NCBI GenBank assembly: GCA_036736205.1
Contig: DAINMX010000298.1
Span: forward strand, 1-6,877
Direction: 5' to 3'
From: XYA12-FULL-58-9 sp001798605
GTDB taxonomy: Bacteria > Myxococcota > XYA12-FULL-58-9
Length of the DNA: 6,877 nt
The position numbers were made by a program, and so were the translations under genes. The notes below the pieces were generated by a model. The model searched no databases, was not told the DNA's origin, and worked only from the letters and a program-made list of their open reading frames with translations. Shown piece by piece: positions 1-6,048 of this stretch (positions are counted from its first letter, which is position 1; each line of letters starts with the position of its first letter).

Positions 1-148
1 CGCTGGGATCTGTGGAGGGGGCTATGGGCAACCATGGTTCCTACTCCGACTGTTCTGAAGTAATGGCCACGGAATATTAAGCAGCATGACAAACGGCGCA
101 ATGGTCCTGATGAAAATCTTTGTCAAACGCCACGTCTTGCGACCGGGA
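1..148. other. Region downstream of the M16C gene, no confident gene
   Basis: No gene can be supported here. Short open stretches run in from the left edge on the plus strand (one ends in TAA at 61-63, another in TAA at 78-80), so the tail of a neighbouring gene cannot be excluded. None has a recognisable C-terminus. A 7-bp inverted repeat (TGACAAA at 87-93, TTTGTCA at 119-125, 25-nt loop) lies just past the M16C stop codon but lacks the compact GC stem and T-tract of an intrinsic terminator. Confidence 0.4.
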
Positions 149-3067
149 TCAGAGCACTTTTACTTCCAGCCCGGCGTGTCGCGCGGCGTCGGCATGTGCT
201 TCGTGACTCAACACAGAAACACCGGCTCTTGCACCCTTCAGATAGGTCAGGGCAACCCGTCGCAGATCCTCGAGGGTCACATTGAGAACCGCACGGCGAT
301 ATTGTTGCCGCCAATTCGGATCACGTCCGCTGGAGGTGCGAACAAAGGTGGATATCGCCTCGTCGGCCGGTGACCCCGGTTTGTCAATTGACGCCACCGT
401 CGACAAAATGGCTTCGCGAAGATACCGCTCCTCTTGCTCCTTGCCGAACAGCCATTCGATCGATTTGTCAAAATCAGCCACCGTCTCGATCGAGCGTGGA
501 TCTCGGTAGGAGTAGAATGAGAACCCGCCGGTTTGACTGTTGTAATAGGCGCCGCCGCCGTAGGCCCCGCCCTTTTCGCGAATGGCACCATGCAGAAAAC
601 CTTGGCGCAGATAGGGTCCAAGCACCTCGAGCGCCGGGGCATCTGGGTGGGAAGCGGGAACCGTATCATACGCCTTCGCCGCGAAGCTGACATTGCTGGT
701 GGTGGTCCACAACTCACAGACCTCCCGAGCCTCGACTTCCAATGAAAAGGGTTTCCCCCTGTTGCCTGGACTCACCGTGCTCCATTGGGACTTGAGGGAT
801 TCAAATATTTCGGTGTGGTCCCCTCCCTCCGCCACCACCACGAGCTGTTTCGGCGCTGTCATGACGATGTCACGAATGCGCGTCAACTTCTCCCCGAGGT
901 CACGAAGTGCCTCTGGGTCACTCAAGCTCTCATCGAGTCTTTTCAAGAATTGCACCGCCCAGAGTCCCTCCCAGCGATTGTCCAAGGCCGCGATGGGACC
1001 GTGTGCAGCGGCAGCGGCATAGACCGCCATGGAGTGACCACTTTCGCTGACCTCTCGTTCGGCGCTCATGCGCATCTGTGCGACGATATCCCGCAGCCGG
1101 TCGAGCTCGTCGAAGCGGGCATCGATCAAGGTTTCGCGGACGAGGCCACTGATCTTGAGTTCATTGCGCGTCAAGCCCGTACCGGTAATCGAGAGAAAGA
1201 CCGTCACGTCGTCCTTGGTGCCGGGATTGCCGCGGGCAGCAACCTGGGTCCGCAGTGAGCTCACGCTCGATGACTGTCGCTTCTGTGTCTCCTCGTAGCT
1301 GGCTTCTCCCAACCCCACCTCTGTCAGCATCTGCGCAAAGACGGGCATCAGATCCAAGAGCTCGGGATCGAGGGCAGGAATTTGAGCCTCCACCCGTTCG
1401 GTGACCAACCCATTTGTGGGCGCGTCAAACCAAGTGGCAGGTATCTCGCCGATTGAACGACTGGTGCTCGTGGGGATCTTGCGTGTCGATGGAACGTCGT
1501 CGAGAGTAAGCTCAGGAAGCACATCGACGTTCATGGGTGCCGACTGCCTCTCTGACAGTCTCTTGGCCTGTTCGACCAAAGCGATCCGTTGTTCGAAGGA
1601 CAGATTGTCACCAATCTCACGCAGACGCGTCGCTTCTTGCTGTCGCATCGTTTCGGCCAGACTGTGATCAGGTTTCATCGTCAATCGGACACGGTGGGGG
1701 TTGTCGACGACTTCCCGCACAAGTCCTTTGACGAACTCCGTGTCCTCAGTCAATTGCCGCAGCTTGGCGAGTGCTGGACCTATGTCCATCGCCTCGAGCG
1801 GATCCGCACCATGCAAAATTGCGGGCAATGACTGCCGCGATAGTCTTCGCCCCTGGCCCGTTTTCACCTGCCTTTGGTCTAGCTCCAACTGATGCATGAC
1901 CGCCTCGACGTCGGCAGCGGGCACACCATGTTCACTCACGCCCACGAGCACGTCCAGAATGAGCTGCTCAATGGTCGCGGCGTGCTCGGGATCGGAGCCG
2001 CTGACGCCACAGACGAATGCGGCCTCTTTGTTTCCGGTTTCGATACCCATGTAGGGGAATGGCGACGAGGCGAGCTCTGTGGTCTCCAATGCTTTGCGCA
2101 ATGGCGAGGCACTGTTATTCAACAAAATCCCCTCGAGCAATTGAGCTTTCAACTGTTCCAACGGACTCGAGCACTCGCCCAACAGCCAACCTAGGACAAT
2201 GTCTGTCCTTCTGGTGAGGGTCTCCGAGGGTGCCAAAGGATACCGTCCTTCGAAAACGACGGGCGCGGTGTATCGCTGTTCCTTGCCAATGGAAACGTCC
2301 AGATCGCGAAATGAAAAATGTCGAAGAACGCGATCGTTGATTCTTTCTTGGTGGTCGGCCAGCGAGAAGCTTCCATAGGTGACAAAGAAAGCATTGGACG
2401 GATGATAATGTTTGGTGTGAAACTCTTTGAGCGCCTCGTGAGTAAGATTGGGAATGTCCTGAGGATCGCCACCACTGCAGTAGTGATAGGTGGTCTTGGA
2501 ATACAAATGGGATGCCAATGTCTCCCAGGTCAGGCGCGCGCTCTCGCCAAGCGCACCCTTCATCTCGTTGAAAACGACGCCCTTGAACACCAGATCTGAA
2601 TTTGGATCATCCAAGTTACTTGGCTCGACGCGAATGCCCTCTTGCAGGAAGTCCTCCTTGGTGAGGTTCGGAAAGAAGGCGGCGTCCAAATAGACGTCGA
2701 GAAGATTGTCAAAGTCGGCGCTGTTCTGAGTGGAGAATGGGTAGAAGGTGAAGTCAGACGCGGTGGCCGCATTCATGTAGGTGGCCAGGGACCTGCGCAG
2801 CATCAAGAAGAACGGGTCACGCACGGGGTAACGTGCACTGCCGCAAAGAACCGTGTGCTCGAGGATGTGCGCCACCCCGGTTGAGTCCTTGGGTACGGTG
2901 GGAAATGCCACTGCGAAAGCGTTGTCGCCGTCGTCGTTTCGCAGATGCAGGTGGCGAGCCCCCGTCCCTGGATGAACATAGAGCTCTGCCGTTAGATTGA
3001 GGGCATCAATCCACTGACTGCGGACCGGTCGAAAGCTTGGATGAAAATCTGTTTGCGCCAACATCAT
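149..3067 (-). CDS. M16C metallopeptidase, presequence protease (PreP/Cym1) type
   Basis: A 972-aa zinc endopeptidase of the pitrilysin/insulinase clan, subfamily M16C. Known members cut unstructured peptides inside a closed two-halved chamber. The inverted zinc motif HILEH is intact (H67, E70 general base, H71), and the distal ligand is E168 in FNEMKG, a spacing close to that of plant PreP. Flanking family signatures are DSTGVAH, VLCGS and YLDAAFFPNL. The order is M16 N-terminal domain (about 30-175), M16_C (about 205-400), M16C-associated domain (about 455-705) and a degenerate C-terminal domain. That last domain keeps R830 and Y836 in REKGGAYG, which match the substrate-positioning Arg and Tyr of PreP. 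The length is normal for the family. There is no signal peptide, so a cytoplasmic peptide-clearing role is likely. Two ATGs are adjacent (3067 and 3064), and AAGAGA at 3073-3078 suits either. It lies 25 nt after the lipoprotein gene, so co-transcription is likely. Confidence 0.96.
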   Translation of the reverse strand: MMLAQTDFHPSFRPVRSQWIDALNLTAELYVHPGTGARHLHLRNDDGDNAFAVAFPTVPKDSTGVAHILEHTVLCGSARYPVRDPFFLMLRRSLATYMNAATASDFTFYPFSTQNSADFDNLLDVYLDAAFFPNLTKEDFLQEGIRVEPSNLDDPNSDLVFKGVVFNEMKGALGESARLTWETLASHLYSKTTYHYCSGGDPQDIPNLTHEALKEFHTKHYHPSNAFFVTYGSFSLADHQERINDRVLRHFSFRDLDVSIGKEQRYTAPVVFEGRYPLAPSETLTRRTDIVLGWLLGECSSPLEQLKAQLLEGILLNNSASPLRKALETTELASSPFPYMGIETGNKEAAFVCGVSGSDPEHAATIEQLILDVLVGVSEHGVPAADVEAVMHQLELDQRQVKTGQGRRLSRQSLPAILHGADPLEAMDIGPALAKLRQLTEDTEFVKGLVREVVDNPHRVRLTMKPDHSLAETMRQQEATRLREIGDNLSFEQRIALVEQAKRLSERQSAPMNVDVLPELTLDDVPSTRKIPTSTSRSIGEIPATWFDAPTNGLVTERVEAQIPALDPELLDLMPVFAQMLTEVGLGEASYEETQKRQSSSVSSLRTQVAARGNPGTKDDVTVFLSITGTGLTRNELKISGLVRETLIDARFDELDRLRDIVAQMRMSAEREVSESGHSMAVYAAAAAHGPIAALDNRWEGLWAVQFLKRLDESLSDPEALRDLGEKLTRIRDIVMTAPKQLVVVAEGGDHTEIFESLKSQWSTVSPGNRGKPFSLEVEAREVCELWTTTSNVSFAAKAYDTVPASHPDAPALEVLGPYLRQGFLHGAIREKGGAYGGGAYYNSQTGGFSFYSYRDPRSIETVADFDKSIEWLFGKEQEERYLREAILSTVASIDKPGSPADEAISTFVRTSSGRDPNWRQQYRRAVLNVTLEDLRRVALTYLKGARAGVSVLSHEAHADAARHAGLEVKVL

Positions 3068-3072
3068 GGGAT

Positions 3073-3078
3073 TCTCTT
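3073..3078 (-). promoter_or_regulatory. Shine-Dalgarno site of the M16C gene
   Basis: On the minus strand AAGAGA lies in the 25-nt gap after the lipoprotein stop codon, 5 nt before the first of two adjacent ATGs. It is a moderate match to AAGGAG. It is the only purine-rich candidate in the gap and shows that the protease has its own ribosome entry within the two-gene unit. Confidence 0.5.
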
Positions 3079-3092
3079 GAGTGGAAAAATCG

Positions 3093-3917
3093 CTACCAGT
3101 TCGCAGTGGAACTAAGTTGTTCCTTTTTTCGCTGGGCAGTGGCCTGACATACGATCTCGCTGTCGGCCGCGCGGATCACCGTGGCCGTGACGGTGTATGC
3201 GCGCGACCGCACACCCTCGCGTGGTGTGCTCAAGACCGAACGTATTTCGAGACTGAGGTGATAATCAGCATCGACACCTGGCTCGCCATGACGGTTCATG
3301 TCCAACAGTCGAAACTTCTTTGCGCCGGTGGTGGTGGCGAGCATCGCGTCAGCCATCGAATTCACGTCGAGATGCTCGTCGGTCTTGTTGATCAATCGGT
3401 CCAATTGCAGGGTGGGCCGCGAATTGCCGGCCCATGCGGGATCGGCCAGACACACAGCACTCAATTCGCCAGCGACAGCATGAGAATCATTGTCGTTCCA
3501 AGGTCCGTCGAGCACCAACACCGCGAAGACAACGCTGGCCGGACAAAGATATGGGGCGTTCGCCTGATCCGTCTCGAGACATACATCGGCCACACGAAAA
3601 CGTTGCGAAACATAACCCTGTCCCTCCACTGCCACGAAGCACGCACTCGACACGCCGAAACCGACGTAGCTGAAGGCAGCCTCGCCGTTCTTGTCAGTTA
3701 GCGCCTGGCTTCCCGACGGCGGCAGGTAGCCCGGCGCAACGTCCTGGGGACATTCAATGCGAACCGTCGCACCGGCGATCGGCTTGGGCACTGTTTTGGG
3801 AGGATGAGCCGCCACCACCACGATCCGTTGTCGCCAGACGGGATCGCATCCGAGGATGGCCGAACCGCTAACGAGCGCCAACGACAAGCCAAAGAACCGA
3901 GCAGCACAGGTTTTCAT
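3093..3917 (-). CDS. Lipoprotein, LpoB-like C-terminus after a carboxypeptidase-regulatory-like domain
   Basis: A 274-aa predicted lipoprotein. Residues 1-23 form a signal peptide (K3, R7, hydrophobic LSLALVSGSAILG) with lipobox ILGC and lipidated Cys24. Residues about 45-112 look like a small beta-sandwich of the carboxypeptidase regulatory-like/transthyretin type (IAGATVRIECP, then TDKNGEAAFSY, then a GY near 101). Residues about 168-262 resemble LpoB/CsgG-type lipoproteins: LQLDRLINKTDEHLDV, then KKFRLLD, then DADYHLSLEI, then YTVTATVIRAADSEIV, matching the LpoB order NRT, GKF, DYVL, GEI. E. coli LpoB stimulates the peptidoglycan synthase PBP1B from the outer membrane; the same role here is inference. 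The helical part between LLD and DADY is much shorter than in E. coli LpoB. The start is forced: in-frame codons back to the upstream TGA contain no other initiation codon. GGGAG ends only 1 nt before the ATG, which is tighter than usual. It is the first gene of a unit with the protease. Confidence 0.82.
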   Translation of the reverse strand: MKTCAARFFGLSLALVSGSAILGCDPVWRQRIVVVAAHPPKTVPKPIAGATVRIECPQDVAPGYLPPSGSQALTDKNGEAAFSYVGFGVSSACFVAVEGQGYVSQRFRVADVCLETDQANAPYLCPASVVFAVLVLDGPWNDNDSHAVAGELSAVCLADPAWAGNSRPTLQLDRLINKTDEHLDVNSMADAMLATTTGAKKFRLLDMNRHGEPGVDADYHLSLEIRSVLSTPREGVRSRAYTVTATVIRAADSEIVCQATAQRKKEQLSSTANW

Positions 3918-3973
3918 GCTCCCAGGTGTCGCACGGAACTGCTGTCCATTTCAACCATCGGTTTGCGCGCGGG

Positions 3974-4003
3974 GATGATCGCCCATCGTCGCGACGATCG
4001 CCC
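3974..4003. repeat. 14-bp perfect palindrome with overlapping 11-bp direct repeats
   Basis: ATCGTCGCGACGAT at 3985-3998 is a perfect 14-bp palindrome. GATGATCGCCC (3974-3984) and GACGATCGCCC (3993-4003) are direct repeats matching at 10 of 11 positions, with starts 19 bp apart, and the second overlaps the palindrome. Two half-sites about two helical turns apart plus a dyad is the geometry of a dimeric or cooperative DNA-binding regulator's operator. The location between divergent genes fits that. The regulator is unknown. Confidence 0.45.
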
Positions 4004-4069
4004 GCCAAAAAGGAGCGCTCTGGATATTTCACAACATAACGCAGAAATCCCGTGTTAACCCCGCGGATT

Positions 4070-4097
4070 TTGCTACAAGGGGATTCCCCCCTATGTC
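4070..4097 (+). promoter_or_regulatory. Possible sigma-70-like promoter of the RRM gene
   Basis: TTGCTA (4070-4075) and TATGTC (4092-4097) are spaced by 16 bp and lie about 55 nt before the RRM start codon. Both hexamers are partial matches to the housekeeping consensus. The spacer holds the near-palindrome GGGGATTCCCC (4079-4089), which could bind a regulator. If this promoter is used, transcription would begin near 4104, inside the hairpin at 4096-4111, so the promoter and a transcribed first hairpin are alternatives. Confidence 0.25.
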
Positions 4098-4133
4098 TGT
4101 GGCGACACAGATTACAAAGCCGGTCATGACGGC
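4096..4133 (+). promoter_or_regulatory. Two small hairpins before the RRM start codon
   Basis: TCTGTG (4096-4101) and CACAGA (4106-4111) form a perfect 6-bp stem closed by a GCGA tetraloop of the stable GNRA class. A second stem pairs GCCG (4119-4122) with CGGC (4130-4133) around GTCATGA. The ribosome binding site begins 8 nt later. If transcribed, the pair could be a structured leader. Genes for bacterial RRM proteins are known to be controlled through their leaders in some lineages, but that function here is inference. Confidence 0.3.
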
Positions 4134-4140
4134 GGTTTGC

Positions 4141-4146
4141 AAGAGG
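4141..4146 (+). promoter_or_regulatory. Shine-Dalgarno site of the RRM gene
   Basis: AAGAGG ends 4 nt before the ATG at 4151, a slightly short but usable spacing. It supports this start over any internal one and leaves the basic N-terminus as part of the protein. Confidence 0.6.
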
Positions 4147-4150
4147 CAGA

Positions 4151-4681
4151 ATGGCACGGACACCAAACTACGGTTTCGAACAACGCAAGCGAGAACAGGA
4201 CCGGGACGCGCGCACCGCAGCACGGCGTGCCCGCAAACAAGAACGAGTTGAGACGAGCAGAGGCGCACTGGCCTACCGCGGTGAGGACCCCGACCTCGCT
4301 GGCATCATTGTCGGGCCCCAACCCAAGGAGGAGATCCCCAAGGAAGAAGCGCGGCGCGCGGTCGAGCGAGCACTCAACCCCGGAAAGCGACTGCCCGGCG
4401 ACATTGTGACACCGGTGCGGACCTCGCGACTCTTCGTCGGCAACTTGGACTTCGGAGTCGAGGAGCAGGACCTGCGCAACCTGTTCACGGAGGCCGGCTT
4501 CACAGTGGGTGAAGTGGCAATCGTCACGGACCGGGATACGGGGCGGCCACGGGGATTTGCGTTCGTGGATGTCGTTGGCCTCACGCAAGCAGCGCGCGCG
4601 GTGACCGCGTTGAATGGTGCGGAGCTCGCGGGTCGTGAGCTCCGCTTGAACGTCGCGGAGGAGCCGGGACGGCGGCGGTAG
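4151..4681 (+). CDS. RRM-domain RNA-binding protein with basic PNYGFE N-terminus
   Basis: A 176-aa predicted cytoplasmic RNA-binding protein. Residues about 92-170 form one RNA recognition motif: RNP2 is LFVGNL (94-99) and RNP1 is RGFAFVDV (134-141). The expected aromatic residues F95, F136 and F138 are present, and ALNGAELAGRELRLNVAE supplies the last helix and strand. Residues 1-35 (PNYGFE, then a run rich in R, K, Q and E) resemble small basic bacterial proteins of unknown function. They are joined to the RRM by a charged linker (40-90, with GPQPKEEIPKEEARRAVERAL). Bacterial single-RRM proteins are usually near 80-120 aa, so this one is extended. Roles known in other bacteria include cold response and mRNA stability or localisation; none is proven here. 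The gene stands alone on its strand and converges with the Cys-rich lipoprotein gene 49 nt away. Sampled codons are about two-thirds G+C. Confidence 0.93.
   Translation: MARTPNYGFEQRKREQDRDARTAARRARKQERVETSRGALAYRGEDPDLAGIIVGPQPKEEIPKEEARRAVERALNPGKRLPGDIVTPVRTSRLFVGNLDFGVEEQDLRNLFTEAGFTVGEVAIVTDRDTGRPRGFAFVDVVGLTQAARAVTALNGAELAGRELRLNVAEEPGRRR
4619..4645 (+). repeat. 9-bp perfect inverted repeat inside the RRM coding region
   Basis: GCGGAGCTC (4619-4627) and GAGCTCCGC (4637-4645) are exact reverse complements around a 9-nt loop. The structure overlaps the codons for the last RRM helix and strand, 33 nt before the stop codon. No T-tract follows on either strand, so it is not a standard intrinsic terminator, although it lies near the junction of two convergent genes. 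The repetition of GAGCTC may simply come from encoding two Glu-Leu pairs. Confidence 0.5.
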
Positions 4682-4730
4682 GTCGCACGGGATCGCCCCA
4701 CCCCTTTGGAGGCCGTCCAGCTCAACGTCC

Positions 4731-5924
4731 TCACGGCATCTGACACGCTGGGGGAGCCTTGCAGGTTTGAGTCACATTGTCGCAGTACCACGTGGCGCAC
4801 TCATTGGCCATCGTGCACGTCCCGTCCAATGGCACGAGCGGGTCGCAGGTATCGACGTTGCACGTGTAGCCATCGACGCATGGCTCGCTCCAGGAGCAGG
4901 ACTCGCCGGGGCCATTGATCTTCGTGCACACGCCTGTCGGTCCTCCTGCGCAGTACAATCCCGTCGCACACTCACTCGCATAAGGAGTCGGCATGCATGC
5001 CTCCCCCTCACCAGCGAGGGCCATGCAGAGGGAGGTCGTCGAACTGCACACGGTGCCGGCGACACAGCCATCGCTCGTGAGACATGGCTCATTCACCCCA
5101 CCCGAGCCACAGATTTCGGCTGGAGTGCATTTCCCTTGCACACAGAGATTGCCAACCCTGCAAATCTCGGAGGTATCACAGTCACCATCAATTCCTGGAC
5201 GGTTTGTGCATGCACCACCTATGCAAACCAGATTCCCAGCACAGCGCATCCCTGCCGTGCAAGTCGCCTGGCGGGCCAAAGGAGTCCGACACGCATCTTG
5301 CCAACACCAACCCGACTGACATTGTCCGTCGGTCCAACAGTCAGCGCCGTTTTCCTCCAATGCGACGCACAACCCGTTGTCGCCGCAGTAGGTGTCACCA
5401 GTGCAATCGAGGGAATTGTACCAAAGACACGGCGTGCCAGCGGCGCCCCTTGGTGTGCAGATCGGACAACCATATTGTTCCGAGCTGGTCTTGCAATAGT
5501 GTCCCACGACACACCCCTTTGCGTCGCAGCTTTCCTCGGCGACGGCTCGCGGCGGGTCCAAAGCGGTAACCAAGACGCCGCACGGGTTGTCGAGATCGGC
5601 GCGGCGATTGTCCATGACAATGCTACGTTCGCAGGAAACGGTTGATAAATACGTTACGCAAGCATTAATCTCTTCCTGAGTATTGAGCCAGGTCCTAGTG
5701 GCACAGGTCGGATCCATCAAGGCTGGCATCCGTGCCAGGCACTCGTCGCGACTTGCAAAGAGCGCACCGAGCTGCAGTTCGCAGCGCACAGCGTTATCGC
5801 AAAGCGCCGCAAATACGGGATCGGCTGGTACGGGAACGGCAATGGGCTCACCGCCACTCTCGGCGCAACCGCTGGTTGCCGCACACAGTCCACAGATCCA
5901 TCCGCAAAATGAAATAACCTTCAT
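4731..5924 (-). CDS. Cys-rich lipoprotein with eight tandem four-Cys modules
   Basis: A 397-aa predicted surface lipoprotein of unknown function. A signal peptide (MKVISFCGWICGLCAATSGC) ends in a loose lipobox TSGC with lipidated Cys20. Residues 34-100 form a six-Cys segment (Cys 42, 48, 62, 74, 89, 98). After a linking region, eight modules of the form C-x5-8-C-x4-5-C-x4-7-C run at 166-186, 196-212, 222-239, 249-266, 281-300, 310-333, 343-360 and 370-388, most preceded by G-x-x-C. I count 46 Cys after the lipidated one, an even number consistent with a fully disulfide-bonded exported protein. Similar Cys-repeat lipoproteins are common in myxobacteria and relatives and often have no assigned role. 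An ATG at 5945 would add seven residues, but the start at 5924 is preferred because AAAGGG lies just before it and a positive residue then opens the signal peptide. A sigma-54 promoter lies upstream. Confidence 0.9.
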   Translation of the reverse strand: MKVISFCGWICGLCAATSGCAESGGEPIAVPVPADPVFAALCDNAVRCELQLGALFASRDECLARMPALMDPTCATRTWLNTQEEINACVTYLSTVSCERSIVMDNRRADLDNPCGVLVTALDPPRAVAEESCDAKGCVVGHYCKTSSEQYGCPICTPRGAAGTPCLWYNSLDCTGDTYCGDNGLCVALEENGADCWTDGQCQSGWCWQDACRTPLARQATCTAGMRCAGNLVCIGGACTNRPGIDGDCDTSEICRVGNLCVQGKCTPAEICGSGGVNEPCLTSDGCVAGTVCSSTTSLCMALAGEGEACMPTPYASECATGLYCAGGPTGVCTKINGPGESCSWSEPCVDGYTCNVDTCDPLVPLDGTCTMANECATWYCDNVTQTCKAPPACQMP

Positions 5925-5931
5925 GATGTCG

Positions 5932-5940
5932 TCACCCTTT
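5932..5940 (-). promoter_or_regulatory. Shine-Dalgarno site fixing the start of the Cys-rich lipoprotein
   Basis: On the minus strand AAAGGGTGA lies between an upstream in-frame ATG (5945) and the ATG at 5924, with AAGGG ending about 10 nt before the latter. Because the site falls inside the longer frame, it can only serve the downstream start. This gives a normal lipoprotein signal peptide beginning MKV. Confidence 0.7.
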
Positions 5941-5998
5941 CTCATCTGATTGCTTGGCCGATCGTGTCGACGGGCTTGAACTCTCGCGTCAGACTCTT

Positions 5999-6015
5999 AG
6001 CAACGAATGTGCCAA
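5999..6015 (-). promoter_or_regulatory. Sigma-54 (-24/-12) promoter of the Cys-rich lipoprotein gene
   Basis: On the minus strand the sequence is TTGGCACATTCGTTGCT. It has the full TGGCAC -24 box, exactly 5 bp, then TTGCT as the -12 box, with the diagnostic GG-N10-GC spacing. Only the two less conserved positions after TGGCAC differ from the YTGGCACGRNNNTTGCW consensus. The predicted start of transcription is near 5988, giving a leader of about 64 nt before the ATG at 5924. Sigma-54 promoters need an enhancer-binding activator, and candidate upstream repeats lie at 6049-6120. Confidence 0.75.
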
Positions 6016-6048
6016 CCAAACACAAACCACCAATGGAAGGCTGTAACA

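Larger units (their letters stand above)
3918..4150. other. Divergent intergenic region between lipoprotein and RRM genes
   Basis: This 233-bp region separates two divergently oriented genes, so it must hold the promoters of both the lipoprotein-protease unit (leftward) and the RRM gene (rightward). It contains a palindrome with overlapping direct repeats (3974-4003), a GGGGATTCCCC near-palindrome (4079-4089) and two small hairpins before the RRM start. No convincing leftward sigma-70 promoter could be picked by eye. Confidence 0.7.

Noticed and set aside
1..35. Possible minus-strand gene start (ATG at 33-35) with GGAG about 8 nt upstream
   Set aside because: Only about 11 codons lie inside the window and nothing in them is recognisable; more sequence to the left would be needed.
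87..125. Inverted repeat after the M16C stop codon as a terminator
   Set aside because: The 7-bp AT-rich stem has a 25-nt loop and no T-tract, so it does not meet the form of an intrinsic terminator.
86..373. A small plus-strand frame over the 3' end of the M16C gene
   Set aside because: It is mostly antisense to the conserved C-terminal domain of the protease, with no ribosome binding site or family match.
3081..3701. A 206-codon plus-strand frame opposite the LpoB-like lipoprotein gene
   Set aside because: The minus-strand product has a lipobox and two recognisable domains; the plus-strand product has none.
4682..4730. A bidirectional terminator between the convergent RRM and lipoprotein genes
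   Set aside because: The 49-bp gap has only a 4-bp CCTC/GGGG stem possibility and no T-tract on either strand.
4273..4800. A 175-codon minus-strand frame across the RRM gene and the end of the lipoprotein gene
   Set aside because: It crosses two convincing genes, is Arg/Ser-rich as expected of a shadow of GC-rich coding DNA, and has no recognisable motif.
4767..5645. A 292-codon open frame on the plus strand opposite the Cys-rich lipoprotein gene
   Set aside because: The minus strand has a signal peptide, Shine-Dalgarno site, sigma-54 promoter and regular Cys modules. The plus-strand product shows no domain or ribosome binding site, and its openness comes from codon composition of the real gene.
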